64,000 nucleotides of DNA from Chitinophaga sp. (GTDB taxonomy: Bacteria; Bacteroidota; Bacteroidia; Chitinophagales; Chitinophagaceae), in assembly GCF_017745275.1 (NCBI RefSeq), contig NZ_JAGHZS010000003.1, positions 304,693 through 368,692 on the forward strand, written 5' to 3'. A program made the position numbers and the translations under genes. Of this stretch, positions 17,753 to 26,011 are shown one piece after another. The notes under the pieces were generated by a model. That model was not told the DNA's origin, made no database searches, and worked only from the letters and a program-made list of their open reading frames with translations. The first letter of the stretch is position 1. Every line of letters starts with the position of its first letter.

Positions 17753-18898
17753 CTAAATAATTCTGCTACTTTCCTGGTTAATCAATATAACGCCAGGCTG
17801 ACTACCGATGTTAAAATTACCATAGGTATCGGATATACCCAGGGCCTTTGCGCCATTAAAAGTAGCCCATTGGAGGATTTCTGCCAACGGAATTTCCGGA
17901 AAATGGCGTCGGATGGTTTTTATTTCTTCCCAAATAGATAAAGAGTGGTTGGATGCCAGGCTATCGGTACCCAGGGTAATGGGGCATTGCAGGCGCCGTA
18001 GCAATGGAATATCGGGCAGGCGGTTTTCTATATAAAGGTTGGCCTGCGGACAAAGGCACCACCAGGTTTCCACGGGTTGTTGCTGTGCAAAGCGTATATC
18101 CTGTTCCGTAGTAAAGGTATTGTGTACGAGTAGGATTTTGTTTTGGGAGAAGTAAGGCAGATAGGCCTCCAGGCTGTTAGTTCCGCTGGGTTGGAAGCCG
18201 CTGACGTCCATCCCGAATTGTTGATAAAAGGCGAGGAAGTCGCCGGTTTTTTGTTGGAACAATTCATTTTCTGCGGCTGTTTCCTGGTTATGGATAGATA
18301 CAGGGGTATTGGCGGGGGTATTGGCCAGCAGCTCAAAGAGTGAGGTACTCACGGAGTAAGGCGCGTGCGGAACAATGGAGCATTGGTGCCGGGAACTATT
18401 GATTTCGCGGAAAGCGGCCAGTACGTCCATGCTGTATTGGTAGCGGCCATTGGCGCCGGCAGCCGCAACGCCCATACATTCTATAAAGGAGTGGTAATAC
18501 ATTCTGCCCTGCTGCTTTTTAACCAGTGTGGCAGTGCCATTACAGATATCACCTACCGCGGAGATGCCGCTTTCCCACATGGCTTGTTCGGCGGCGTCGA
18601 TGGCTGCATTGAGATCACCGGCGTAATTATTCCGGGATTGCATCACCTGGGTGAGGAAGGTGGGCAGGCCGGTTTTTTCCGGGATAGCCCCTTTCATATG
18701 CGATAATTCCAGGTGACAATGGGTATTTATGAAGCCGGGACATAAAATCCCATCCAGTTCCTGTACGTCTTCTCCTGCTTCGGAATCGGCTACAATGCCT
18801 GCTACTACGCCATTTTCCTGCAGGATGAGTACTTTGTCCGGCCCTAATAATTGAGCGCCGTTAAATATATCTTTTCCCTTTAATTTGATCTGTTTCAA
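17753..18898 (-). CDS. Amidohydrolase, aminofutalosine deaminase-like (TTG start)
   Basis: This 381-residue metal-dependent deaminase has the pattern FINTHCHLELSHMKG with metal ligands His60 and His62, then VPHAPYSVS, a histidine in SIHNQETAAENELF with adjacent acidic residues, VHNTF, and the late aspartate in LGTDSLASN. The NTHCHLELS string is typical of the MqnX-like branch that deaminates 6-amino-6-deoxyfutalosine in the alternative menaquinone pathway. Other TRZ/ATZ-type deaminases (for example of guanine or S-adenosylhomocysteine) remain possible. A stop codon lies directly before codon 1 and the next Met is at residue 68, so translation must start at the TTG at 18898, unless another rare start codon is used. 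Confidence 0.8.
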   Translation of the reverse strand: MKQIKLKGKDIFNGAQLLGPDKVLILQENGVVAGIVADSEAGEDVQELDGILCPGFINTHCHLELSHMKGAIPEKTGLPTFLTQVMQSRNNYAGDLNAAIDAAEQAMWESGISAVGDICNGTATLVKKQQGRMYYHSFIECMGVAAAGANGRYQYSMDVLAAFREINSSRHQCSIVPHAPYSVSTSLFELLANTPANTPVSIHNQETAAENELFQQKTGDFLAFYQQFGMDVSGFQPSGTNSLEAYLPYFSQNKILLVHNTFTTEQDIRFAQQQPVETWWCLCPQANLYIENRLPDIPLLRRLQCPITLGTDSLASNHSLSIWEEIKTIRRHFPEIPLAEILQWATFNGAKALGISDTYGNFNIGSQPGVILINQESSRII

Positions 18899-18928
18899 TT
18901 ACCTGCTGTTTAATTAAGTTAATGGTGT

Positions 18929-18936
18929 TAATTTTG
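18929..18936 (+). promoter_or_regulatory. Candidate prfA -7 box
   Basis: TAATTTTG matches TAnnTTTG, with CTG (one base from TTG) 20 bases upstream at 18906-18908. The leader to the prfA ATG would be about 55-60 bases. Confidence 0.45.
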
Positions 18937-18997
18937 CAACCCGATTGGCAGTATCTTTTTCCGGTTGGGAAGGGATACTCAAAAGTCAAATATAATT

Positions 18998-20062
18998 ATG
19001 ATAGACAAACTGGAAGCTATAAAAGGTCGTTTCGAGCAGGTATCAATGGCGCTCACCAACCCTGAAGTTGTTAGTGATAACAAGAAATTTGGTCAGCTGA
19101 GCAAAGAATACCGCCAGCTGGAAAAGATCGTGAAGGCATACGACGCCTACCTGAAACTACTGGACAATATTGCATTCAACAAGGAAGTGCTGGACAGTGG
19201 CGATGAAGAAATGCGCGAACTGGCGAAAGCAGAAACAGAAGAGCTGCAGGAACAGAAAACGCAACTGGAAGCAGATATCCGCAACCTCCTGATTCCGAAA
19301 GATCCCCAGGACGAAAAGAACGCGATTCTTGAAATCCGCGCCGGTACCGGCGGTGATGAGGCCAGCCTCTTTGCGGGTGACCTGTTCCGGATGTACCTGC
19401 GTTTTTGTGAGCTGAGAGGCTGGACCACCAGTTTGCTGAGTGAAAACCCAGGTTCTGCAGGTGGTTACAAGGAAATTGTGATGGAAGTAAGTGGCGACGA
19501 CGTATACGGTACCCTGAAGTTTGAATCAGGTGTTCACCGCGTACAACGTGTACCCGCTACGGAGGCCTCCGGCCGTGTACATACCTCTGCGGCTACGGTA
19601 GCGGTATTGCCGGAAGCAGAAGAAGTAGACGTAGACGTACGCGAAGCAGATATTAAGATGGATACCTTCCGCTCTTCTGGTGCGGGTGGTCAGCACGTAA
19701 ATAAAACCGAATCGGCGGTAAGGTTAACGCACATTCCTACCGGTGTGGTAGTAGAATGCCAGGAAGGACGTAGCCAGCACTCCAACCGGGAAATCGCCAT
19801 GAAAATGTTGCGTACCCGTATCTACGAGGCAGCGGTGCGTAAACATGAAGATGCCATTGCCTCCCAACGTAAAAGTTTGGTGTCTACCGGCGACCGTTCT
19901 GCTAAAATCCGTACCTATAACTATCCCCAGGGACGGGTTACCGATCACCGCATAGGTATGACGGTATATAATATGGATGCCTTTATGAACGGTGAAATCA
20001 AAGATATGATTGATGCCCTTTCCTTCGCTGAAAACGCAGAGAAGTTAAAGCAGGGAAATTAA
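18998..20062 (+). CDS. prfA: Peptide chain release factor 1
   Basis: RF1 reads UAA and UAG stop codons and triggers peptide release. The 354-residue protein has the RF1-type codon-recognition tripeptide Pro186-Ala187-Thr188 (VPATEASGR) and the catalytic GGQ at 230-232 in SSGAGGQHVNKTESAVRL. The frame continues 11 codons upstream, but MIDKLEAIKGRFEQ is the standard family start. It is divergent from the amidohydrolase gene. A methyltransferase gene (prmC), often near prfA, is not adjacent here. Confidence 0.98.
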   Translation: MIDKLEAIKGRFEQVSMALTNPEVVSDNKKFGQLSKEYRQLEKIVKAYDAYLKLLDNIAFNKEVLDSGDEEMRELAKAETEELQEQKTQLEADIRNLLIPKDPQDEKNAILEIRAGTGGDEASLFAGDLFRMYLRFCELRGWTTSLLSENPGSAGGYKEIVMEVSGDDVYGTLKFESGVHRVQRVPATEASGRVHTSAATVAVLPEAEEVDVDVREADIKMDTFRSSGAGGQHVNKTESAVRLTHIPTGVVVECQEGRSQHSNREIAMKMLRTRIYEAAVRKHEDAIASQRKSLVSTGDRSAKIRTYNYPQGRVTDHRIGMTVYNMDAFMNGEIKDMIDALSFAENAEKLKQGN

Positions 20063-20079
20063 TACGATACCAGTGATGT

Positions 20080-20130
20080 TATTGCAGAAAGATGCCGGCA
20101 AGATGAATGCTGTGTTATCTTTCTGCAATA
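20080..20130 (+). terminator. Hairpin after prfA
   Basis: Perfect 14-bp arms TATTGCAGAAAGAT / ATCTTTCTGCAATA enclose a 23-base loop, 17 bases after the stop. No T-run follows, so it is a weak intrinsic terminator or an mRNA 3' end structure. Confidence 0.5.
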
Positions 20131-20233
20131 GCCCACTAATTTCTCAAAATATCCTACATTTAGTTAGCGGTCTCATATTTACGGGGCTGCACTAAGAAAT
20201 AGAAAACCTTTTCTTCCCCTAAATCATCTTCAA

Positions 20234-20815
20234 ATGTTAGAGCAATTAATGGATCTCGTTCGGGAACATGCACAAGGCGCTGTGGTGAACAACCCTGCCG
20301 TTCCTAATGAAAACAATGAAGCCGTAATTGGCGCCGCTACTGAATCTATTGCATCCGGTTTACAGCAGGAACTGGCTAACGGTAATACCGAAGGCGTACT
20401 GTCTTTACTGGGTGGCAACAGTACTGCTGATGCCAGCAATCCGGTGGTAGGAAACATTTCCAATAACCTGATAGGTACCTTATTGGAAAAATTCCACCTG
20501 GATAAAGGCGCGGCTACACAACTGGCTTCTTCATTAATCCCGGCGGTGTTAGGCTCTCTGGCCAGCAAAACACAGGATCCTTCCAATGGTAGCTTCAGCC
20601 TGGATGGCATTCTGAATTCACTGACTGGCGGCTCTGCACAGGGTATCAATTTGCAGGGTATACTGGGACAGTTATCCGGCGGATTAGATAAAAACGGTGA
20701 TGGACATGTAGACCTGGAAGATTTAAAAAGTTTGTTATCCAACGGCGCCCAACAACAGCAACAGGCTAATACGGGCGGTGGCATAGGCGGATTATTAAAA
20801 AATCTGTTAGGTTAA
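20234..20815 (+). CDS. Small helical protein (DUF937-like) with an EF-hand loop
   Basis: The 193-residue protein has no signal peptide or membrane segment. Residues 1-135 are helical and rich in Ala, Gly, Leu and Asn, with repeats like SLLGG, SLIPAVLGSL and GILNSLTGG that resemble the DUF937 family. Residues 152-163 form a textbook calcium loop, DKNGDGHVDLED, with Asp/Asn/Asp/His/Asp/Asp at positions 1, 3, 5, 7, 9 and 12, so calcium binding is likely. It ends in a Gln run and a Gly-rich amphipathic tail (GGLLKNLLG). No operon partner. Function unknown; the family name is my best match, not a search result. Confidence 0.72.
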   Translation: MLEQLMDLVREHAQGAVVNNPAVPNENNEAVIGAATESIASGLQQELANGNTEGVLSLLGGNSTADASNPVVGNISNNLIGTLLEKFHLDKGAATQLASSLIPAVLGSLASKTQDPSNGSFSLDGILNSLTGGSAQGINLQGILGQLSGGLDKNGDGHVDLEDLKSLLSNGAQQQQQANTGGGIGGLLKNLLG

Positions 20816-20967
20816 TCTTTTTCGCTGCTTGCGTTGTTTATTAGTTAACAGTCATGTTGATTATATATAATCCATTCGTCATGTGTTAAAAACTTGCAAA
20901 AATTTCATTGCTTGTTTAGTGATATTAGTCAACAAGTTGCGAATGTTAAATCAAGTTGGCAGCATAT

Positions 20968-20995
20968 TTGATTACAAGTTTTTCAATTAGTTTTG
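20968..20995 (+). promoter_or_regulatory. Candidate ompA promoter
   Basis: TTG (20968-20970) and TAGTTTTG (20988-20995) are separated by 17 bases, slightly short of the usual 19-21. The AT-rich 208-bp gap holds no other supported feature. Confidence 0.4.
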
Positions 20996-21041
20996 TCAAC
21001 GGAACTAATGCTTAAAAACCTTCATGTTTAAAATTATTATG

Positions 21042-21722
21042 ATGAAAAATTTCAATGTTCTGGTAGCTTTAGTCTTATCTGTAACCATGTTGTTCAGTTG
21101 TAAAACCTGGCAGAGCGCGGACAATACTAAAAAAGGTGCTGTTATTGGTGTAGGTGGTGGCGCTGCCGCTGGTGCTATCATCGGTAAAGCAGCAGGTAAT
21201 ACTGCATTGGGTGCTATCATCGGTGCCGTAGTTGGTGGTGCTGGTGGAGCTTTGATTGGAAAGAAAATGGATAAGCAGGCGCAGGAAATTAAAACAGAAG
21301 TGCCTAATGCTACCGTAGAACGTGTAGGGGAAGGTATCAACGTAACCTTTGATGCAGGCGTATTATTTGGTTTTGATAAATCAAATCTGTCTCCGGTTGC
21401 ACAGGACAACATCAAACAACTGGCTGTTATTCTGAACAAATACCCTGATACATATGTACGTGTGGAAGGCCATACAGACGATAAGGGTACAGATGAATAC
21501 AATATGGGATTATCTGAAAGAAGAACTAAAACGGTGATGGCGTTCTTGCAGGCGCAGGGTATTGCTGCCAGCCGTATTCAAGGCTTCTGGTATGGTAAAT
21601 CTCAGCCTAAAGTACCAAACGATTCAGATGCTAACCGTGCTATTAACCGCCGTTGCGAGTTCTCCATCTTTGCAAATGATAAGATGAAGGCAGACGCGAA
21701 GAAAGAAGCTGGTCAGCAATAA
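21042..21722 (+). CDS. OmpA-family lipoprotein with glycine zipper
   Basis: The protein anchors the outer membrane to peptidoglycan. It has a lipobox LFSC (Cys20), a glycine-zipper segment of small residues (about 33-75, with repeated GAxIG and GGAxGG), and a C-terminal OmpA-like domain with the diaminopimelate-binding string VEGHTDDKGTDEYNMGLSERR and a terminal RCEFSI strand. Two adjacent ATGs (21039 and 21042) and one at 21024 are possible; the choice changes only a few residues. It is monocistronic, closed by a strong terminator. Confidence 0.93.
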   Translation: MKNFNVLVALVLSVTMLFSCKTWQSADNTKKGAVIGVGGGAAAGAIIGKAAGNTALGAIIGAVVGGAGGALIGKKMDKQAQEIKTEVPNATVERVGEGINVTFDAGVLFGFDKSNLSPVAQDNIKQLAVILNKYPDTYVRVEGHTDDKGTDEYNMGLSERRTKTVMAFLQAQGIAASRIQGFWYGKSQPKVPNDSDANRAINRRCEFSIFANDKMKADAKKEAGQQ

Positions 21723-21760
21723 TATTAAGAACACTTATTTCTCATAAGCAAATATACATT

Positions 21761-21798
21761 CCCCTCCCACTTCAGCGGGAGGGGATTTTTTTATTTTT
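21761..21798. terminator. Terminator after the OmpA gene
   Basis: An 8-bp G/C stem CCCCTCCC / GGGAGGGG with an 8-base loop runs directly into a long T-rich tail. It overlaps the end of the convergent VanZ gene. Confidence 0.9.
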
Positions 21799-22180
21799 TA
21801 TCGGCCAGGAACCTGCGCCGTACTATATGGAATGCCCAAACACCCGCAATAGCTCCGAGCGTATCTGCTACTACATCATACATATCAAAGCTGCGTCCTG
21901 TCACCCAATATTTCTGGATATACTCAATAGCCAGGCCGTAAGCTGCTGCTATTATTACCAGTAGAACCAGGATGGTAGCGGAAATGAATTTCTTTGGCCA
22001 ATAGATGGCGAGGCTCAGCAATAATACGATGCCCCCAAACAGGCCGAAGTGAACAAACTTATCGAAATGAATTTTATCTAAAAATGAGCTGGTAGGAATA
22101 TCTTTTCCCGGTAGGGTACACAAATAAAGGATCAGTAATATCCAAAGTATGGCAGGAATATAATATCTAAGGTGTTTCAT
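21791..22180 (-). CDS. VanZ-family membrane protein
   Basis: The 129-residue integral membrane protein has four predicted transmembrane helices and the family pattern: an N-terminal helix with PAILWILLILYLCTLPG, then IHFDKFVHFGLFGGIVLL with the conserved DK..HF residues, and a third part with IEYIQKYWVTGRSFDMYDVVAD split over the loop and last helix. VanZ proteins are linked to glycopeptide resistance in some Firmicutes, but most members, including this one by context, have no known function. It lies 111 bp downstream of gcvH, beyond that gene's terminator. Confidence 0.88.
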   Translation of the reverse strand: MKHLRYYIPAILWILLILYLCTLPGKDIPTSSFLDKIHFDKFVHFGLFGGIVLLLSLAIYWPKKFISATILVLLVIIAAAYGLAIEYIQKYWVTGRSFDMYDVVADTLGAIAGVWAFHIVRRRFLADKK

Positions 22181-22219
22181 CTTATATCATCTTATACGCG
22201 CTCGTTGGCCATTAATGAA

Positions 22220-22265
22220 AAAGGACAACAGGCCTATCGCAAATTAACGTGGCCTGTTGTCCTTT
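22220..22265 (-). terminator. Terminator after gcvH
   Basis: Perfect 15-bp arms AAAGGACAACAGGCC / GGCCTGTTGTCCTTT with a 16-base loop. Read on the minus strand the stem ends in a T-run, 26 bases after the gcvH stop. Confidence 0.85.
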
Positions 22266-22291
22266 GCTATGTAAATAAGTTATGCGTGCAA

Positions 22292-22672
22292 TTATTCGCC
22301 AACCAGCGCTTTGTATGCTGCTGCGTCTAACAGGCCAGCTACATCAGCAGGATTTTTAACGGTTACTTTCACCATCCAGCCTTCGCCATATGGATCTGAG
22401 TTTACCAGCTCAGGAGAACTTTCCAGTTCTGCATTCACTTCATTAACGGTACCGGTAACAGGCATAAACAGATCAGATACTGTTTTTACTGCTTCTACTG
22501 TACCAAACACTTCTTCGGCATTAATAACTTTGCCGGCAGTAGGGATATCAACAAAAACGATATCGCCTAATTCACGCTGTGCAAATTCAGTTATACCGAT
22601 GGTAGCAATGTTACCTTCTAATAAAACCCATTCGTGGTCCTTTGTGTAGCGCAGGTTTGACGGAAAATTCAT
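22292..22672 (-). CDS. gcvH: Glycine cleavage system H protein
   Basis: The lipoylated carrier shuttles the aminomethyl group between the P, T and L proteins. The 126-residue protein has the lipoyl-lysine Lys63 in the string [16 protein letters not shown] and the conserved [11 protein letters not shown] segment near the C-terminus. Starts [16 protein letters not shown], the standard N-terminus. The other gcv genes are not in the window, so the system is scattered, as is common in this phylum. It lies 65 bp downstream of the cyclophilin gene and may share its transcript. Confidence 0.98.
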   Translation of the reverse strand: MNFPSNLRYTKDHEWVLLEGNIATIGITEFAQRELGDIVFVDIPTAGKVINAEEVFGTVEAVKTVSDLFMPVTGTVNEVNAELESSPELVNSDPYGEGWMVKVTVKNPADVAGLLDAAAYKALVGE

Positions 22673-22737
22673 ATCAAGTTTGATTTTGAGTCGTAAAAAT
22701 ACAGAAACTATTATGAATTTGACAATTTGAAGCTATT

Positions 22738-23400
22738 TTAAAATAGCCACCATTTTTTCAGCACCTTCACTTTTATCCTCACATCCTCAAGGGGTCTGTC
22801 GTGGCTATCTGTTTTCAGAGCTGCAATTTTATCGATTACGTCCATGCCTTTAATCACTTGTCCAAACACCGTATAGTTTTGATCCAGGTGAGGAGTACCT
22901 CCTTCTGTTTTGTATATCCTGCGCTGATCTACCGGTATTTTGCGGCCCCCCAGCCTTGTTTTCTCCAGTTTATCCAATTGATCATCTGTAAATACTTTGC
23001 CTTGCACAATGTAAAACTGGCAACCGGAAGAAGCCTTGTCGGGCCGGTCTTCCCGGGCTGCAGCTAATGCTCCTTTGCGATGAAATAAGTCCAGTTGAAA
23101 CTCCGGAGGAATGGTATAGCCAACATCTCCGTTACCTAGTGTGTCGCCGGGATGAGCATGTTTTGAATCCGGGTCTCCCCCCTGTATCATAAAATTGTTG
23201 ATCACGCGGTGAAACAGGGTGCTATCATAAAAATGCTTTTTAGCCAGCTTTATGAAGTTATTGCGGTGTTTCGGGGTTTGGTCATACAGCTTGATGATCA
23301 TGGTACCATAGGGGGTGATCATTTTCACTTTTCTGTCTTTGGCAGTACCTGCGTAAACAAAGAACAACAAAAGTATGCTCAGGGGTAATAGTTTCTTCAT
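22738..23400 (-). CDS. Exported cyclophilin-type peptidyl-prolyl isomerase
   Basis: The 220-residue protein has an N-terminal signal segment (about 1-20, LLLFFVYAGTA), followed by a cyclophilin domain with the catalytic-site strings LFHRVINNFMIQGGDP, the Arg of FHR, and GCQFYIVQGK. An insertion at about 140-170 (KVFTDDQLDKLEKTRLGGRK) widens the loop before the final YTVFGQVIKGMDVIDKI strand; this is common in Bacteroidota cyclophilins. It should assist folding of envelope proteins. The 113-residue conserved gene ends 9 bp upstream, so the pair is an operon. Confidence 0.95.
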   Translation of the reverse strand: MKKLLPLSILLLFFVYAGTAKDRKVKMITPYGTMIIKLYDQTPKHRNNFIKLAKKHFYDSTLFHRVINNFMIQGGDPDSKHAHPGDTLGNGDVGYTIPPEFQLDLFHRKGALAAAREDRPDKASSGCQFYIVQGKVFTDDQLDKLEKTRLGGRKIPVDQRRIYKTEGGTPHLDQNYTVFGQVIKGMDVIDKIAALKTDSHDRPLEDVRIKVKVLKKWWLF

Positions 23401-23409
23401 AAAATATTT

Positions 23410-23751
23410 TTACGCTTCTTCGTGATCAGTAAAGTAAGCAATAATATGCTCTTTCAGGAACACTTCCTGTTCTTCCATTTCCATTTTAGGGACTGGTTGT
23501 AATTCTTTGAAATGTGGCCATCCATCTTTATCCAGGCCTTCCAGTTCAAAATAGCCACTTTGGCTCAGCAGCGTACATACTGCTACGTGCATCAGGTCCT
23601 GCTTCTGTTCTTTCGTATATTTTTTCTTTGTGAAGTTGTTTAATTCATTGACGCCGATCATGAAAAGAATGGCCTCCATATTGGGTTTTTTACCAAATCT
23701 TTCCGTAAGCATATTTTCTATCGGCTGCCAGCGCTGTTCGAAATCTTCCAT
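23410..23751 (-). CDS. Conserved hypothetical protein, 113 aa
   Basis: The soluble, acidic protein starts MEDFEQRWQPIENML and has mostly helical sequence, including AILFMIGVNELNN and VAVCTLLSQSGYFELEG. It has no signal peptide and no recognisable catalytic motif. It is directly upstream of the exported cyclophilin gene (9-bp gap), so the two are probably co-transcribed. I recall similar short proteins beside isomerase genes in Bacteroidota but cannot assign a function. Confidence 0.8.
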   Translation of the reverse strand: MEDFEQRWQPIENMLTERFGKKPNMEAILFMIGVNELNNFTKKKYTKEQKQDLMHVAVCTLLSQSGYFELEGLDKDGWPHFKELQPVPKMEMEEQEVFLKEHIIAYFTDHEEA

Positions 23752-23768
23752 ATTTTGTTCATTTTATA

Positions 23769-23896
23769 GGTTGAGCAGAAAGCTTAAAGCAGAAAGCAAA
23801 AAGCTATCTTAGCGAATGACCATTTTTCATCTTTTTTCGCCAAAATCATCCGCTAAGATAGCTTTTTGCTTTCTGCTTTAAGCTTTCTACTCAACC
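23769..23896. repeat. Heptad inverted-repeat element, copy 3
   Basis: Two 46-bp arms (23769-23814 and 23851-23896) with one mismatch enclose a 36-base loop. The left arm reads GCAGAAA, GCTTAAA, GCAGAAA, GCAAAAA, GCTATCT, then TAGCG. Unlike the other long copies it lies between divergent gene starts, 17 bases from the minus-strand ATG at 23751 and 130 bases before moxR. Confidence 0.9.
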
Positions 23897-24028
23897 AAAA
23901 AAAAGGGATAAATGATCTAAAATGGCCACAGTGGCAAGTTTAACAGCATTTTAACGGCCTGTTCACATAGTGATAAGTTTTATTTGACCAGAGAATGTTT
24001 ATTTTAGCACACCTGAAAAATTATTAGC

Positions 24029-25030
24029 ATGGAAAATACATCGTCCGACATCCGGCAACTGAATGAGAAGATCCACCAGGCAAGTGCTTTCGTGGACCTG
24101 CTCACAATGGAGTTAGGTAAAGTAATTGTTGGCCAGCGTTATATGGTGGAAAGACTGCTCATCGGTTTGCTGGCCCAGGGCCACGTGCTGCTGGAAGGCG
24201 TACCCGGTCTGGCAAAAACCTTGTCTATCAAGTCCCTGTCATCCGCTATCAACGCTAAATTCAGCCGTATCCAGTTTACGCCTGACCTCTTACCAGCGGA
24301 TGTGGTAGGTACTATGATCTATAACCAACAGAAGAACGAGTTTGTAGTACGCAGAGGTCCCATCTTCGCCAACTTTATCCTGGCGGATGAAATCAACCGT
24401 GCCCCGGCAAAAGTGCAAAGTGCCCTGCTGGAAGCCATGCAGGAAAGACAAATCACCATTGGTGACACCACTTTCAAGCTGGACGAACCTTTCCTGGTAC
24501 TGGCTACACAGAACCCCATTGAACAGGAAGGTACCTATACCCTCCCCGAGGCCCAGGTAGACCGTTTCATGCTTAAAGTAGTGATCGGTTATCCTACCAA
24601 AGAAGAGGAAAAATTGATTATCCGTCAAAATCTCAACCCGGAAGCCGCAACGCCTATCCGTCCTATTATACAGCCTTCAGATATCATTGAAGCGCGTAAG
24701 CTGGTGAGAGAAGTGTATATGGATGAAAAAATTGAGAAGTATATTCTCGATATCGTGTTTGCCACACGTAATCCGGAAGATTACAAACTGAATAAACTGA
24801 AACCGTTAATCGCTTATGGTGGCTCTCCGAGAGCCAGTATTAACCTGGCCTGGGCGGCGAAAGCATATGCGTTCATGAAACGCCGCGGTTATGTGATTCC
24901 TGAAGACGTACGTAATGTATGCTTCGATGTAATGCGTCACCGTGTTGGTTTAACATATGAAGCAGAAGCCGAAAATGTGACCAGCGAAAATATCCTGAGC
25001 GAAATCCTGAACGCTGTGGAAGTACCATAG
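24029..25030 (+). CDS. MoxR-family AAA+ ATPase
   Basis: The 333-residue chaperone-like ATPase is the first gene of a Bat (Bacteroides aerotolerance) locus. It has Walker A GVPGLAKT (57-64), Walker B ILADEINRAPAKVQSALLEA, the sensor region LATQNPIEQEGTYTLPEAQ with the conserved DRF, and the helical lid. MoxR proteins act with VWA-domain partners (encoded three genes later) in cofactor insertion or envelope stress responses. The next gene starts 105 bp downstream, after a degenerate heptad repeat. Confidence 0.95.
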   Translation: MENTSSDIRQLNEKIHQASAFVDLLTMELGKVIVGQRYMVERLLIGLLAQGHVLLEGVPGLAKTLSIKSLSSAINAKFSRIQFTPDLLPADVVGTMIYNQQKNEFVVRRGPIFANFILADEINRAPAKVQSALLEAMQERQITIGDTTFKLDEPFLVLATQNPIEQEGTYTLPEAQVDRFMLKVVIGYPTKEEEKLIIRQNLNPEAATPIRPIIQPSDIIEARKLVREVYMDEKIEKYILDIVFATRNPEDYKLNKLKPLIAYGGSPRASINLAWAAKAYAFMKRRGYVIPEDVRNVCFDVMRHRVGLTYEAEAENVTSENILSEILNAVEVP

Positions 25031-25110
25031 CAGCTATTAGCCATTAGCTTTTAGTTGTTAGCCGATTGCAGTTAATCTAAAAGCTGATAGCTAACAGCTA
25101 AAAGCTATTC
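25031..25110. repeat. Degenerate heptad repeat, inverted, between moxR and the DUF58 gene
   Basis: Left and right 18-bp arms (TAGCTTTTAGTTGTTAGC at 25045-25062 and GCTAACAGCTAAAAGCTA at 25090-25107) pair with one G-T wobble. The sequence reads in 7-bp units (GCTATTA, GCCATTA, GCTTTTA; then GCTGATA, GCTAACA, GCTAAAA, GCTATTC). It differs in sequence from the long elements but shares the 7-bp period. Confidence 0.65.
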
Positions 25111-25134
25111 CTAATTTGTAATTCGTAATTTCTC

Positions 25135-26004
25135 ATGTTGGATACGGCTGAAATATTAAAAAAGGTAAGACAGATAGAAATAAAAACAAAAGGGCTTACC
25201 AACCACATTTTTGCAGGTGAATATCACAGCGCCTTCAAAGGACGTGGTATGTCATTCAGCGAAGTGAGAGATTATCATTTTGGGGATGATGTCAGGTCTA
25301 TCGACTGGAATGTAACAGCACGATTCAATCACCCTTTTGTTAAAGTTTTTGAAGAAGAAAGAGAGCTGACCGTGATGTTACTGGTGGATATGAGCGAAAG
25401 CTCTTCCTTCGGTACCAAGAAGCAGGATAAGCGTGACCTGATCACAGAACTCTGCGCGGTATTGGCTTTCTCTGCTATCAAAAATAATGATAAGGTAGGC
25501 GTTATCTTTTTCAGCGATGGAATGGAGAAATATATTCCACCTAAAAAAGGGAAATCACATATTCTCTTTATTATTCGTGAACTACTATCGTTTACGCCTA
25601 AACGTAAAGGAACCAATATTAACGAAACACTGCGTTTCTTTAATAATGCCACAAAAAAACGCAGCATCGTTTTTATGCTGAGTGACTTTCTTTCCGGCAA
25701 CTACCAGGATGCATTAAATATCGCAGCCAAACGGCACGATGTGGTAGGCATACAGGTATATGATCAGCGTGATAAAGATTTACCACCCGTTGGATTAATA
25801 CAGGTGGCCGATGCGGAAACAGGCGCTACCCAATGGATAGATACCACCGACCGCAGGGTACGACAGTATTATGAACAGCAGTTCCTGCAGCATTCACAGT
25901 ATTGCAAAAATGCGTTCCTGAAAAGTGGCGCTGAACTGGTAAGCGTACGCACGGATGAAGATTATGTGAAAGCATTACAAACATTTTTCCTCAGGAGGGC
26001 CTAA
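25135..26004 (+). CDS. DUF58-domain protein of the Bat locus
   Basis: The 289-residue soluble protein has the DUF58 signature FKGRGMSFSEVRDYHFGDD followed by RSIDWNVTARFNHPFVKVFEE, and then a VWA-like fold with LLVDMSESSS (a MIDAS-like DxSxS) at about 86-95. Proteins of this group always accompany a MoxR ATPase and are thought to be its substrate-recognition partner. The following gene starts 7 bp after the stop, so moxR, this gene, the BatD-like gene and batA form one transcription unit. Confidence 0.93.
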   Translation: MLDTAEILKKVRQIEIKTKGLTNHIFAGEYHSAFKGRGMSFSEVRDYHFGDDVRSIDWNVTARFNHPFVKVFEEERELTVMLLVDMSESSSFGTKKQDKRDLITELCAVLAFSAIKNNDKVGVIFFSDGMEKYIPPKKGKSHILFIIRELLSFTPKRKGTNINETLRFFNNATKKRSIVFMLSDFLSGNYQDALNIAAKRHDVVGIQVYDQRDKDLPPVGLIQVADAETGATQWIDTTDRRVRQYYEQQFLQHSQYCKNAFLKSGAELVSVRTDEDYVKALQTFFLRRA

Positions 26005-26011
26005 GTTATAA

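Noticed and set aside
23984..24007. TTG plus TATTTTAG before moxR considered as a promoter
   Set aside because: Spacing is only 13 bases and the -7 box is imperfect.
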